Source: an uncultured Bacteroidales bacterium
GTDB lineage: Bacteria > Bacteroidota > Bacteroidia > Bacteroidales > UBA932
Reading direction: 5' to 3'
Assembly (NCBI GenBank): GCA_944322715.1
Contig: CALUPT010000017.1
Location: 1 to 51,160, forward strand
DNA length: 51,160 bases
In this document: positions 15,439 through 24,080 of the stretch, piece after piece
Position numbering within the stretch: position 1 is the first letter of the stretch
How the letters are laid out: the number at the start of each line of letters is the position of its first letter
The notes under the pieces: generated by a model
The model's database searches: none
What the model was told of the DNA's origin: nothing
What the model saw: the letters and a program-made list of their open reading frames with translations, nothing else
Translations under genes and position numbers: made by a program

Positions 15439-15843
15439 ATGGAAAAATTCGATGCCAGCTATATGGAGATGGCGGCGGTATGGGCAAAGAACTCATATTG
15501 CAAGAGAAGGCAGGTCGGCGCCCTTATAGTCAAGGACCGGATGATAATCTCTGATGGCTATAACGGCACTCCTTCCGGTTTCGAGAATATCTGCGAGGAT
15601 GAGTACGGAGTGACGAAGCCATACGTGCTGCATGCCGAGGCCAATGCCATCACCAAGGTGGCAAAGTCCGGCAACAGCAGCGATGGAGCTACCCTCTATG
15701 TGACCGCAGCTCCGTGCATCGAATGTTCCAAGCTGATCATACAGGCCGGTATCAGAAGGGTCGTTTACAGGGATGAATACCGTCTGACCGACGGAATCGA
15801 CCTGCTCGCGAAAGCAGGTATAGCAGTGGAAAAGATAGACTGA
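15439..15843 (+). CDS. dCMP deaminase-like protein (ComE operon 2 type)
   Basis: The 134-residue zinc enzyme is of the deoxycytidylate deaminase family, which makes dUMP from dCMP for thymidylate synthesis. Zinc motifs are HAE at 65-67 and PCIEC at 92-96. The N-terminal RRQVGALIVKD and NGTPSGFEN segments are typical of this family's substrate pocket. It starts three bases after the synthetase-like gene and ends one base before the S41 protease gene (stop TGA at 15841-15843, ATG at 15845), so translation is probably coupled. The fit with tmk elsewhere in the window is metabolic, not positional. Confidence 0.92.
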   Translation: MEKFDASYMEMAAVWAKNSYCKRRQVGALIVKDRMIISDGYNGTPSGFENICEDEYGVTKPYVLHAEANAITKVAKSGNSSDGATLYVTAAPCIECSKLIIQAGIRRVVYRDEYRLTDGIDLLAKAGIAVEKID

Positions 15844-15844
15844 A

Positions 15845-17476
15845 ATGAACAAGGGCAATGCATTGATTGCGGCTCTCCTCGGCGTGGTGATAGGAGTGTG
15901 TGTCGCAATGGTTTTTTCAAGGGTGACGGATGCCGGCCGCAAATTCAACGGCGATTATTCGCACTGGAACAAGCTCAATATGATATTGCAGCAGATAGAG
16001 CAGAACTATGTCGATACCATCGACATCAGAACCATGACGGATGCGGCCGTCGTGGCTGCTCTTCATGAACTCGATCCGCATTCGGTCTATCTCCCTCCTG
16101 TCGAACTGAAAGAGTCGGAGACCGAACTGGCAGGCAATTTCGAGGGGATAGGCATTCAGTTCAATGTCCCGAACGACACGGCCATAATCCTGAGCGTGAT
16201 ACCTGGCGGACCGTCCGAGAAGGCCGGACTGCTTCAGGGAGACAGGATTCTGAAGGTCGATGACCATGCCATTGCCGGTATGAAGACCCCTCAGGACAGT
16301 ATGGTGACTCTGATGAAAGGGCCTGCCGGCTCCAAGGTCAGGATTACGGTCATGCGGGATGGAGCGGAGATCCCGTTCGACATAGAGAGGGACAGGATAC
16401 CTCTCAACAGCGTGGATGCTGCCTTCATGGTCAATGACACGACAGGCTATATAAGGCTGTCGAAATTCTCCCGTACCACCTATACGGAGTTCACCAAGGC
16501 TGCGGAGAAACTCCTGTCGGAAGGGATGACCCGTCTGGTCTTCGATCTGCGGGACAATACCGGCGGATATCTCGACCAGGCCCTCCTTTTGAGCAACGAA
16601 TTTCTCCGGAAAGGCGACATGATAGTATATATGGATGGTCTTCACCGTCAGAGGGAAGAGTTCAAGGCGGATGGAAGGGGATCCTTGCAGGATATAGGTC
16701 TGTCAGTCCTGATAAATGAATCTTCGGCATCATCGAGCGAGATTTTTGCCGGTGCCGTCCAGGACAACGACAGGGGAGTGATTGTCGGCAGGCGTTCCTT
16801 CGGAAAAGGCCTTGTGCAGGAACCAATCAATTTTACCGATGGCTCCGGTGTCAGGCTGACTGTAGCGCGTTTCTACACCCCATCCGGCAGATGCATCCAG
16901 AAACCGTACACTTCGGATTACGAATATGACATATTCGAACGCTATGCCCACGGAGAGATGACGGATGCCGACAGCATGAGGGTGGATACGAGCGCGGTAT
17001 ATCATACAGTATCGGGAAGAAAGGTCTATGGCGGAGGGGGCATAGTCCCTGACATATTCGTGCCAGTAGACACCACCAGGGTAACGGATTTCTATGTGCA
17101 ATGCAACCGTAAGGCGGAACAGATGCGGTTCGCATCCGCCATGTTCGACACATACAGGGACCGTCTGTCAGCCATCTCGGATTTCAGAGAGCTTGAGACC
17201 TGGCTTTCGGAGCTTCATCTTGACAGGAAATTCCTGGATTATGCCGCAAAGGATGGCATAGTGCCCCGGCCGGGCGAATGGGAGAAGACAGAGCCTTATA
17301 TCATGCCCCAGATCAATGCCCTTGTCGGCAGATATTCGAAACTGGAAGACGAGGCTTTCTACAGGTTTTATCTTGATATTGACGATACGATCAGAACTGC
17401 CGTGGAATCTTCCGGCGATGCGGCCCTTCCTGACCGCGCAGATATCCCTGCCGCTGAAGCGGCGGATTCATTGTAG
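15845..17476 (+). CDS. S41-family C-terminal processing protease
   Basis: The 543-residue protein has an N-terminal membrane helix or signal (IAALLGVVIGVCVAMVF, about 8-25), a PDZ domain that reads SVIPGGPSEKAGLLQGDRIL (about 117-136), and the S41 catalytic core. The catalytic serine lies in NESSASSSEIFAGA (about residue 297) and the lysine in RRSFGKGLVQ (about 321), the Ser-Lys pair of CtpA/Prc enzymes. It should act in the periplasm on C-termini of substrate proteins. The C-terminal extension (about 410-543, ending PAAEAADSL) is helical and of the Bacteroidetes type. It ends 15 bases before the convergent TonB-like gene and no clear terminator is seen in between. Confidence 0.95.
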   Translation: MNKGNALIAALLGVVIGVCVAMVFSRVTDAGRKFNGDYSHWNKLNMILQQIEQNYVDTIDIRTMTDAAVVAALHELDPHSVYLPPVELKESETELAGNFEGIGIQFNVPNDTAIILSVIPGGPSEKAGLLQGDRILKVDDHAIAGMKTPQDSMVTLMKGPAGSKVRITVMRDGAEIPFDIERDRIPLNSVDAAFMVNDTTGYIRLSKFSRTTYTEFTKAAEKLLSEGMTRLVFDLRDNTGGYLDQALLLSNEFLRKGDMIVYMDGLHRQREEFKADGRGSLQDIGLSVLINESSASSSEIFAGAVQDNDRGVIVGRRSFGKGLVQEPINFTDGSGVRLTVARFYTPSGRCIQKPYTSDYEYDIFERYAHGEMTDADSMRVDTSAVYHTVSGRKVYGGGGIVPDIFVPVDTTRVTDFYVQCNRKAEQMRFASAMFDTYRDRLSAISDFRELETWLSELHLDRKFLDYAAKDGIVPRPGEWEKTEPYIMPQINALVGRYSKLEDEAFYRFYLDIDDTIRTAVESSGDAALPDRADIPAAEAADSL

Positions 17477-17491
17477 ACTGCGGCGTTATGG

Positions 17492-18253
17492 TCACTGGGC
17501 TATGAACCTGTAGACGATTTCGCCCTTCTGGCGCGGCGTTTCCCTGAGCCTGTCCGGGGAGAGGACGGAGAAACGGGAAAGTTTTGCCGCCCTGATTGCG
17601 AATTCCCGCAGACATCTGTCCGATGATGAGACGGCATCATGCACTTTTGCATCGATGACATTGCCGTGCGGGTCGACGGTTATGATGACAGTGACTTCGC
17701 CTCCTCCCATGCATCTGTATGCCGGAATCGACAGTCTGCTGGCCTTTCTCCCATCGAGGGAATATGATACGACTGAAGGTCCTCTGTATTCCATCTCTTC
17801 CGCATTGTCCTGCCTTTTTTCAAATTTGCCGAGGTCGACGGTTTCCTCTCCGGCATCGTCTTCTATAGCCGCCCGGCCTGCAGACAGTTTCTGCCTGAGG
17901 TTTTCCGCATCCCTGCGGAGGGCTTCCGCATCCGTACCCCTGTCATCCTTCAGCGGTTCCGATGCATCGACGGCTATGTTGCGGACTTCCTCTTCCGGTC
18001 GGGCCGGTACGCTGTATCCGAGGAGTCTGTCGAGCCTTCTGCTGATTTCCTCCCTGAATGCCTGTTCCTCTTCGAGCCTTTCCTTTTCTTCCTCGCGGGA
18101 GAAATCCATCAGAAAGGCGTTGTCCGTGATGGCAATTGTCGTAAGCCGGGATATGGCCAAGACAATAATCACCGTGAGATGAAATATCACGGTGACATAA
18201 AGTCCTGCCTTGTCTGAGGCAGAAAGCCTTCTGTATATTTTACGCCAGTCCAC
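17492..18253 (-). CDS. TonB-like energy transducer protein
   Basis: The 253-residue protein has one N-terminal membrane helix (LYVTVIFHLTVIIVLAISRL, about 18-37) that begins with a basic stretch, a long charged linker (about 50-155, rich in Glu, Arg and Ala), and a C-terminal domain with the strand-helix-strand look of TonB: GGGEVTVIITVDPHGNVIDA followed by a helix (LREFAIRAAKLSRFSVL) and a final strand. It is not linked to the tolQ-exbD cluster at 21.6-24 kb, although both could work as one proton-driven complex. The strand after the helix lacks the usual Pxxx aromatic pattern of canonical TonB, so a TolA-like or dedicated role is possible. It follows udk by eight bases. Confidence 0.8.
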   Translation of the reverse strand: MDWRKIYRRLSASDKAGLYVTVIFHLTVIIVLAISRLTTIAITDNAFLMDFSREEEKERLEEEQAFREEISRRLDRLLGYSVPARPEEEVRNIAVDASEPLKDDRGTDAEALRRDAENLRQKLSAGRAAIEDDAGEETVDLGKFEKRQDNAEEMEYRGPSVVSYSLDGRKASRLSIPAYRCMGGGEVTVIITVDPHGNVIDAKVHDAVSSSDRCLREFAIRAAKLSRFSVLSPDRLRETPRQKGEIVYRFIAQ

Positions 18254-18261
18254 GGTACGCC

Positions 18262-18885
18262 CTATTTGTCGTTGCCTGCTGCGATGGCCTTTTCAATGGT
18301 AGCCGTGAGGACATCTATCGCCACTTTGTTGTGCCCTCCCTGCGGAATGATGACATCTGCATATCTCTTGCTCGGTTCGATGAACTGGAGATACATGGGT
18401 TTGACTGTCTTGCTGTAGCGCTCAATCACAGTCTCCACCGTCTTGCCCCGTTCCAAGATATCCCTTGCCATCACCCTCATGAGCCTGTCATCGTCATCGG
18501 CATCCACGAATACCTTTATGTCCATCTGGTCGCGCAGCCTCTCGCATGTGAAGATGAGTATCCCTTCGATAATAATGACTTCTGCCGGATGGACGGTCAC
18601 TGTCTCGGTTTTCGAGCGAGAGCATGTGATGTAGGAATAGACGGGCTGCTCGATGCTCTTCCCTGCACGGAGCAGGGAAAGATGCCTGTTCAGAAGGTCG
18701 AAGTCTATGGAATCCGGATGATCGAAGTTCATGTATTTCTTCTCCTCATCGCTCAGATGGCTGGAGTCCTTGTAGTAGGAGTCCTGCGGAATGACAACGA
18801 CCCTTTCCCTGAGCCTGTCCGTTATGGCTTTCACTACGGTGGTCTTTCCGGAACCGGAGCCTCCGGCTATTCCTATTATCAGCAT
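18262..18885 (-). CDS. udk: Uridine kinase
   Basis: The 207-residue P-loop kinase phosphorylates uridine and cytidine in pyrimidine salvage. The Walker A motif is GIAGGSGSGKTTV (5-17), followed by the DSYYKD substrate motif, NFDHPDSIDFDLL, and the family's RD(I/L)xxRGK segment (RDILERGKTVE, about 138-148). Length fits Udk. It lies between asnS (14 bases upstream) and the TonB-like gene, all on the minus strand, and the order suggests one transcript from the asnS promoter. Confidence 0.97.
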   Translation of the reverse strand: MLIIGIAGGSGSGKTTVVKAITDRLRERVVVIPQDSYYKDSSHLSDEEKKYMNFDHPDSIDFDLLNRHLSLLRAGKSIEQPVYSYITCSRSKTETVTVHPAEVIIIEGILIFTCERLRDQMDIKVFVDADDDDRLMRVMARDILERGKTVETVIERYSKTVKPMYLQFIEPSKRYADVIIPQGGHNKVAIDVLTATIEKAIAAGNDK

Positions 18886-18899
18886 GATTCCTGTTCACG

Positions 18900-20294
18900 T
18901 TAAAATTCTGCATTCTTCGGCGTGCGCGGGAACGGGATGACATCCCTTATGTTGCCCATGCCGGTCACGAACAGCAGAAGCCTTTCGAATCCGAGTCCGA
19001 ATCCGCTGTGAGGTGCCGAACCGAAACGTCGCGTGTCGAGATACCATTCCAGAGTCTCGTGGCTCATGCCGAGCTCTCTGATTCTGGCTTCCAGTTTTTC
19101 GAGGGATGATTCCCTTTCCGAGCCCCCGATGATTTCCCCGATCTTCGGGAACAGGACATCCATGCCCCTGACGGTCTTGCCATCATCGTTCTGCTTCATG
19201 TAGAATGCCTTGATGTCCTTAGGATAGTCTGTCATGATGACAGGTCTGCCGAAATGTTTCTCTACGAGGTATCTCTCGTGCTCGCTCTGGAGGTCGACTC
19301 CCCAGCTTACCGGGAACTCGAACTTTTCTCCTGATGCTTCGAGGATCCTGATGCCTTCGGTATATGTGAGCCGGACGAAGTCCGTGCCGATGACGCTTTC
19401 GAGCCTTGAGATGAGTTCCTTGTCGAACATGTCATTAAGGAACTTCAGGTCATCCATGCAGTTGTCCAGGGCATATCTTACCAAAGACTTTATGAAGTCC
19501 TCGGCAAGGTCCATGTTGTCCTCTATCTCGTAGAATGCCATTTCAGGTTCGATCATCCAGAATTCCGCAAGATGGCGCGGGGTATTGGAATTTTCCGCCC
19601 TGAAAGTCGGACCGAAGGTGTATATTTCTCCGAGCGCCATGGCTCCGAGCTCTCCTTCAAGCTGTCCGCTTACAGTCAGGCTGGTCTGCCTTCCGAAGAA
19701 ATCCTGCGAATAGTCTATCTGTCCGTTTTCAAGGCGGGGAGGGTTGTTCAGGTCGAGAGTGGTGACCTGGAACATTTCTCCCGCGCCCTCACAGTCAGAT
19801 GCAGTGATTACAGGAGTGTGCAGATATACGAACCCCTTGTCATTGAAATATTTGTGTATGGCAAATGCCATGGCGTGCCTTATCCTCAGCACTGCACCGA
19901 AAGTGTTGGTCCTCGGCCTGAGATGGGCGATGGTCCTCAGGAATTCCAGGGTGTGCCCTTTCTTCTGCAGCGGGTAGGTGTTCGGGTCGGCTTCTCCGTA
20001 GATTTCGATCGACTTTGCCTGGATTTCCACGGCCTGTCCTCCGCCGAGAGATTCCACAAGGTCACCGGTGACTGCTATGCAGGCGCCGGTCGTTATCCTT
20101 TTGAGCAGATCCTCATCGAACTTCGCTACATCAGCGACTATCTGGATATTGTTTATGGTAGAACCATCGTTCAAGGCGATGAACGATACATTCTTGTTAC
20201 CCCTTTTTGTCCTTACCCATCCTTTTGCAAGGACCTCCCGGCCCGGAGCGAGCCTGAACAGATCCCTGACCTTGGTCCTGATTGCTTTCTCCAT
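18900..20294 (-). CDS. asnS: Asparaginyl-tRNA synthetase
   Basis: The 464-residue class IIb synthetase charges tRNA-Asn. It has the N-terminal OB-fold anticodon domain ([21 protein letters not shown]), motif 2 with the [21 protein letters not shown] segment (about 232-251), and motif 3 ([12 protein letters not shown], about 435-446). The RHLAEF pattern and the [13 protein letters not shown] insert are those of AsnS rather than AspS. A TATATTTG promoter box lies 25 bases upstream of the start. It probably leads a transcript into udk. Confidence 0.97.
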   Translation of the reverse strand: MEKAIRTKVRDLFRLAPGREVLAKGWVRTKRGNKNVSFIALNDGSTINNIQIVADVAKFDEDLLKRITTGACIAVTGDLVESLGGGQAVEIQAKSIEIYGEADPNTYPLQKKGHTLEFLRTIAHLRPRTNTFGAVLRIRHAMAFAIHKYFNDKGFVYLHTPVITASDCEGAGEMFQVTTLDLNNPPRLENGQIDYSQDFFGRQTSLTVSGQLEGELGAMALGEIYTFGPTFRAENSNTPRHLAEFWMIEPEMAFYEIEDNMDLAEDFIKSLVRYALDNCMDDLKFLNDMFDKELISRLESVIGTDFVRLTYTEGIRILEASGEKFEFPVSWGVDLQSEHERYLVEKHFGRPVIMTDYPKDIKAFYMKQNDDGKTVRGMDVLFPKIGEIIGGSERESSLEKLEARIRELGMSHETLEWYLDTRRFGSAPHSGFGLGFERLLLFVTGMGNIRDVIPFPRTPKNAEF

Positions 20295-20318
20295 TTCAAT
20301 AACATTTAATCAAACATG

Positions 20319-20326
20319 CAAATATA
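20319..20326 (-). promoter_or_regulatory. asnS promoter -7 box
   Basis: TATATTTG on the minus strand, 24 bases before asnS. It sits between asnS and the end of phoA. Confidence 0.6.
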
Positions 20327-20338
20327 GTGTATTTGCGC

Positions 20339-21571
20339 CTATTCGCACACGACTTTGCCGTAAATGTCAGTATTGTCTATCCTGCCGCCGAACTTTTCTG
20401 CACCCTTGCCGATGGCATAGACCGGTACCGGAGCTCCGGTATGGTCGAAGGTGGTCCAGCCGATGTTGTGCGCTGCGCTGAACGCCCTGTTTTTCTGCTT
20501 CGCGTTCATGTTCTCCTCCTCTGGCAGGCTGTCATTCTCGATGCCGGCCCAGTCTACCATGTAGCCCTTGTTGGCGCCTATGGTGATTCCTCCGGTCTCA
20601 TGGTCTGCTGTCACGACTATCAGTGTTTCATCCGGATGTTCCAGATAGAAATCGTATGCGACCGCGACGGCCTCATCAAAACGGGAGATGGCATCGATCA
20701 GCTCCGTCACATTGTTGTCGTGCGCCGCCCAGTCAATCTCTCCGCCTTCGCACATGATGAAGAAAGGTTCATCATCGCCGAGGTATCCGATGGCGGCTTC
20801 AAGGACTTCGCTGAGCCTGTCTTCCTTCGCGTCATCCCCGTGTTCAATCTCATAGTTGAGAGCCTCTTCCTTCTTCTGGCTGGCAGGTATCACCACCACG
20901 CCGGACTCATCCTCGCTTGCGGCAAGCTCATCCAGTCCGTAGCAGACATCATATCCCTTCCTTTCGAGCACCTTGTCGATGTCTTCAAGTTTGCCATCCT
21001 TGCCGTTGAAGTCGAGAATCCCGCTTCCGGCGAAGAATTCGAATCCGCTTTCAGGAATCTCGAGGCTGATCTCATAGTAGCTGTTCCTGTCTTTCTGATG
21101 GGCATAGAATGCTCCTGGAGTTGCGTGGTTGACCGGTACGGAAGACATGATTCCGACATTGTAGCCCTTTTCGTGCAGTGTATATGCCATGCTCTTGAGC
21201 GGCGAACCGTCCGGAGCCGTGCCGAGAGCGTGGTTGTTCGTCTTGTTGCCTGTCGCGATTGCGGTTCCGGATGCGGCGGAATCCGTTATGTTGCTGTCCG
21301 CGGAGTAAGTGGTGCAGAGTCCGAGCACAGGGAACTTAGTGAATGTCACCTGCTCTCCTCCGAGTTTACCCGCCTTGTAGGAAAAGTAGGATTCGGCTGC
21401 CGCTACCTGGGTTGCCCCCATCCCGTCGCCGATCATGACGAATATGTATTTTGCAGGCTTGTCGGCCTTCCTGACCTTGGCATCAGCGCCCGGTCTGAAT
21501 ATCGCTCCTGCTGCCGCGGCAAGTACGATTGCTGCGGAAGAATACAGCAGTATTTTCTTCAATGTTGTCAT
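20339..21571 (-). CDS. Alkaline phosphatase (PhoA family)
   Basis: The 410-residue periplasmic enzyme has a signal peptide (TLKKILLYSSAAIVLAAAAG) and all alkaline phosphatase landmarks: MIGDGMG with the metal-binding Asp49, the nucleophile Ser98 in NITDSAASGTAIATG, HATPGAFYAHQKDRN, EGGEIDWAAHDNN, TADHETGG and the C-terminal DHTGAPVPVYA with the last zinc histidine. It should release phosphate from phosphomonoesters. No TAnnTTTG box is clear in the 74 bases before it; instead the terminator of the exbD operon lies there, 20-55 bases upstream of the ATG, so readthrough or a hidden promoter must drive it. Confidence 0.95.
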   Translation of the reverse strand: MTTLKKILLYSSAAIVLAAAAGAIFRPGADAKVRKADKPAKYIFVMIGDGMGATQVAAAESYFSYKAGKLGGEQVTFTKFPVLGLCTTYSADSNITDSAASGTAIATGNKTNNHALGTAPDGSPLKSMAYTLHEKGYNVGIMSSVPVNHATPGAFYAHQKDRNSYYEISLEIPESGFEFFAGSGILDFNGKDGKLEDIDKVLERKGYDVCYGLDELAASEDESGVVVIPASQKKEEALNYEIEHGDDAKEDRLSEVLEAAIGYLGDDEPFFIMCEGGEIDWAAHDNNVTELIDAISRFDEAVAVAYDFYLEHPDETLIVVTADHETGGITIGANKGYMVDWAGIENDSLPEEENMNAKQKNRAFSAAHNIGWTTFDHTGAPVPVYAIGKGAEKFGGRIDNTDIYGKVVCE

Positions 21572-21591
21572 AGCTTCTGTTTTTCAATCAA

Positions 21592-21626
21592 TAAAAAGGG
21601 GTTGCCCAATGGCTCGGACAACCCCT
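21592..21626 (-). terminator. Rho-independent terminator of the tolQ-exbD operon
   Basis: On the minus strand GGGGTTGTCC and GGGCAACCCC pair over ten positions (one G-T) around an eight-base loop, and TTTTTATT follows. It ends the exbD transcript but lies only 20 bases before the phoA start codon. Confidence 0.85.
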
Positions 21627-21645
21627 GATTCCGTCTTGCAAAAAA

Positions 21646-22116
21646 TCAGTCAGCTGCAGGTTTCCTTGCAGTGTACATGATCTTGAGTGCCGAACATCTG
21701 CGCAGTTCCTGCTTCACATCAGTGATGATACCCATCCTGACGTTCTGGTCAGCCTTGATGGCCACTGTCATGAACTGTCTGTCAGCCTCGCTCATAGCAT
21801 CGCGTTCTGCAGCGATGAAGTCGCGGATCTCATCCACACTCTTGAAGGAGTCGTTCAACTGGATACGGGCATCCGTACCGTACTGGCTCTGGAGATGCTT
21901 CACAGGAGGACCTATATTGATGTATGACGTGAGGTCCTTCCTTTCCAGCTTGACCACTTCCGTAGCTTCCGGCGGATTTACCTGGACTTTATTTTCTGTA
22001 GAGCGCAACTGTGAGCAGACCATAAAGAAGAACAGGAACATAAACACGATATCAGAGGTCGAACCTGTCGACATTGCCGGGACTGTCTTTTTCTCTCCCT
22101 GTTTGAACATTGACAT
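21646..22116 (-). CDS. ExbD/TolR-family protein (second copy)
   Basis: The 156-residue protein has the ExbD layout: a short cytoplasmic N-terminus ending with a Ser/Thr-rich stretch (VPAMSTGSTSDI), one membrane helix carrying the expected aspartate near its start (SDIVFMFLFFFMVCSQL, about 20-36), and a periplasmic domain rich in beta strands with the FMTVAIKADQNVRMGIITDV segment typical of ExbD/TolR C-termini. The pair forms a proton channel with TolQ/ExbB. It follows the other exbD by 16 bases and ends the operon at a strong terminator. Confidence 0.92.
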   Translation of the reverse strand: MSMFKQGEKKTVPAMSTGSTSDIVFMFLFFFMVCSQLRSTENKVQVNPPEATEVVKLERKDLTSYINIGPPVKHLQSQYGTDARIQLNDSFKSVDEIRDFIAAERDAMSEADRQFMTVAIKADQNVRMGIITDVKQELRRCSALKIMYTARKPAAD

Positions 22117-22132
22117 AACTCTTTCCTCCTTT

Positions 22133-22711
22133 TTATCTCTTGCTTACATCCTTAGGCTCTGCCTCGGAAATGTTCTGAGGTATGGCCTCCCTTGCTATCT
22201 TCTGCTGATCTTCGGTGAGCTGGGTATATACCTTGCCGTAATATCTCTTGCAGAAGTCATCCCTGAGTTCATTGATGGCTCTGACAAGTTCGTTCTGAAC
22301 GGCTATATATGCCTGGTAGCTTGTACCACGGTCGTTCTGGAGTGAAATCACGCCCTTCGATACCGGGTAGGCCCCGAAGCCTTCGATATCCTTTACTTCC
22401 TTTTCCGGAAGATTGGGATCGTTAGTAGGGTTTGTAAGGAAATCCTTTATCCTGTCCTTCAATAGGCTGACATCAATCGCATCGCTTCCAGCAAGAAGTC
22501 TGTCCTGAGAATTGATCTTCACGACGATGATGTTTCGTCTGTTGATCTTCTGGTCCTGGACTTCCTGGTTCTCGTTCGGCATCGGCGGCAGGCGGCGCTG
22601 AAGTCCTGAATCCTCACCCATAGTGGATGTCATCAGGAAGTAGCACAGCAGCAGGAACGCAATGTCCGCCGTCGAGCTTGAGTTGATTTCCGGTGTCTTT
22701 TTTGATGCCAT
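22133..22711 (-). CDS. ExbD/TolR-family protein (first copy)
   Basis: This 192-residue ExbD differs from its neighbour by a longer linker after the membrane helix. The helix (STADIAFLLLCYFLMTSTM, about 13-31) has the proton-carrying Asp. The periplasmic part contains the long charged loop (NPTNDPNLPEKEVKDIEGFG) and ends in a helix (ISEAEPKDVSKR). Two ExbD genes in tandem are common in Bacteroidetes, where they probably form heteromers. It follows the small membrane protein by nine bases. Confidence 0.92.
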   Translation of the reverse strand: MASKKTPEINSSSTADIAFLLLCYFLMTSTMGEDSGLQRRLPPMPNENQEVQDQKINRRNIIVVKINSQDRLLAGSDAIDVSLLKDRIKDFLTNPTNDPNLPEKEVKDIEGFGAYPVSKGVISLQNDRGTSYQAYIAVQNELVRAINELRDDFCKRYYGKVYTQLTEDQQKIAREAIPQNISEAEPKDVSKR

Positions 22712-22720
22712 GATTGAGGT

Positions 22721-23155
22721 TTATTTTTTGTTACGTGAGCCGCTTACGATAGCACCTACGATGACTGACAGTATAGTGGCCCCGCAGAATACATACGTAA
22801 GAATCAGAATTGTATCAGTCAGTTTGAGGACTGACTTGCTCTGAGGGAGACCGCTGTAGGCTACAGGGTCGGCTCCCGGAGCGACAATGTATGCCACGAC
22901 GATCACGGCGATTGCTGCGACAAGCACTGCGGCGGATTTCAGAAGCTTCTTAGGATCCACCGTCGCACTTGCGTAGATGCCGAGCCCGACGATAGCGGCA
23001 ACCGCTATCCCCGCCATGACATATCCGCAATAGAGCAGGGTGTCGACGGCAACTGCATTGTTGGTGTCGAATCCGATGATGAATCCGAGCGCACCTATCA
23101 ATGCACCGACGATCAGCAGTGCCCAGGATATATATTTGACTATTTTAGAATACAT
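22721..23155 (-). CDS. Small membrane protein of the tolQ-exbD operon
   Basis: This 144-residue protein has four likely membrane helices (about 10-31, 43-64, 72-94 and 116-138) and no cysteine or charged motif that marks a known family. It sits between tolQ (eight bases) and the first exbD (nine bases), and is almost certainly co-transcribed with them. Proteins of this size at this place recur in Bacteroidales operons, so a part in the energy-transducing complex is a fair guess. Function is unknown. Confidence 0.85.
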   Translation of the reverse strand: MYSKIVKYISWALLIVGALIGALGFIIGFDTNNAVAVDTLLYCGYVMAGIAVAAIVGLGIYASATVDPKKLLKSAAVLVAAIAVIVVAYIVAPGADPVAYSGLPQSKSVLKLTDTILILTYVFCGATILSVIVGAIVSGSRNKK

Positions 23156-23163
23156 TGTTTTCC

Positions 23164-23961
23164 TTATTTATTCTTGTACTTAACCAGGATATCCACCAGT
23201 GAAATCGAAGAGTCCTCCATGTCGATGGTGAGGTCGTCGATCTTTGAAAGGATATAGTTGTAGAAGACCTGAAGGATCATCGCAACGATAAGACCGCCCA
23301 CTGTGGTGATCAAGGCGACCTTCATACCTCCTGCAACGATGTTAGGTGAAATGTCACCGGCAGCCTGGATAGCATCGAATGCCTGGATCATACCAACGAC
23401 TGTTCCGAGGAATCCGAGGGACGGAGCGATGGCGATGAAGAGGGCGATCCATGAAAGTCCGTTCTCCATGAGGCTCATGTTCACAGAACCGTAGGAAACG
23501 ACTGTCTTCTCGACAACCTCGATGCCCTGGTCATAGCGGAGAAGTCCCTGATAGAAGATGCTTGCCACAGGACCGCGGGTGTTGCGGCACACTTCCTTGG
23601 CCTTTTCTATACCGCCTTCCTTGAGGGCAGCCTCGATAGCGGCCAGAAGCCTCTTGGTGTTGGTCTTTGAGAGAGAAAGGTAGAGAATCCTTTCGATACA
23701 TACAGCAAGACCGAGGATAAGGCAGAGGATAATCAGAGCCATGAACCCTGGACCTCCCTCGATGAACTTGGTCTTGAGAGCCTGGTGGAAAGGAACCTCC
23801 TCACCTGAACCTGCCAGCAGCTGGCTGGCATCGGTCACCTGTGTGGCAGCAGCTTCGGTCGCTGTTGTGTCGCCTGCAGCTGCTGGTTCCTGAGCTGCCG
23901 CGAATTGTGCAGAAAGGGCAGTGAAGCCGATTACTGCTACAAGCATGAAAAATTTTTTCAT
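23164..23961 (-). CDS. MotA/TolQ/ExbB-family proton channel protein
   Basis: The 265-residue protein starts with a cleavable signal peptide (KKFFMLVAVIGFTALSAQFA then AAAQ) and a Pro/Ala/Thr-rich stretch, unusual for E. coli ExbB but common in Bacteroidetes. Three membrane helices follow (about 72-94, 168-190 and 203-228). The conserved SLGFLGTVVGMIQAFDAI segment and the GGMKVALITTVGGLIVAMI helix are the ExbB/TolQ signature. It leads a four-gene operon with two ExbD proteins. A promoter is not clear in the 119 bases upstream, although a near match (TAAATTG) is present. Confidence 0.93.
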   Translation of the reverse strand: MKKFFMLVAVIGFTALSAQFAAAQEPAAAGDTTATEAAATQVTDASQLLAGSGEEVPFHQALKTKFIEGGPGFMALIILCLILGLAVCIERILYLSLSKTNTKRLLAAIEAALKEGGIEKAKEVCRNTRGPVASIFYQGLLRYDQGIEVVEKTVVSYGSVNMSLMENGLSWIALFIAIAPSLGFLGTVVGMIQAFDAIQAAGDISPNIVAGGMKVALITTVGGLIVAMILQVFYNYILSKIDDLTIDMEDSSISLVDILVKYKNK

Positions 23962-24080
23962 AATTGTTTTTGTGTGTTAATTAATGAATATCAGTTGTTT
24001 TTTCAATAATTACATGTTTTCGGACGTTGAATTTTATCCAAAACCGGTGCAATTTAGCAAATAATTTTCAGATGGCAATA

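Noticed and set aside
19572..20309. A 245-codon open frame antisense to asnS
   Set aside because: The asnS reading is complete and this frame has no domain or promoter.
20327..21628. A 433-codon open frame antisense to phoA
   Set aside because: It mirrors the alkaline phosphatase gene, whose motifs are complete, and its product shows no family pattern.
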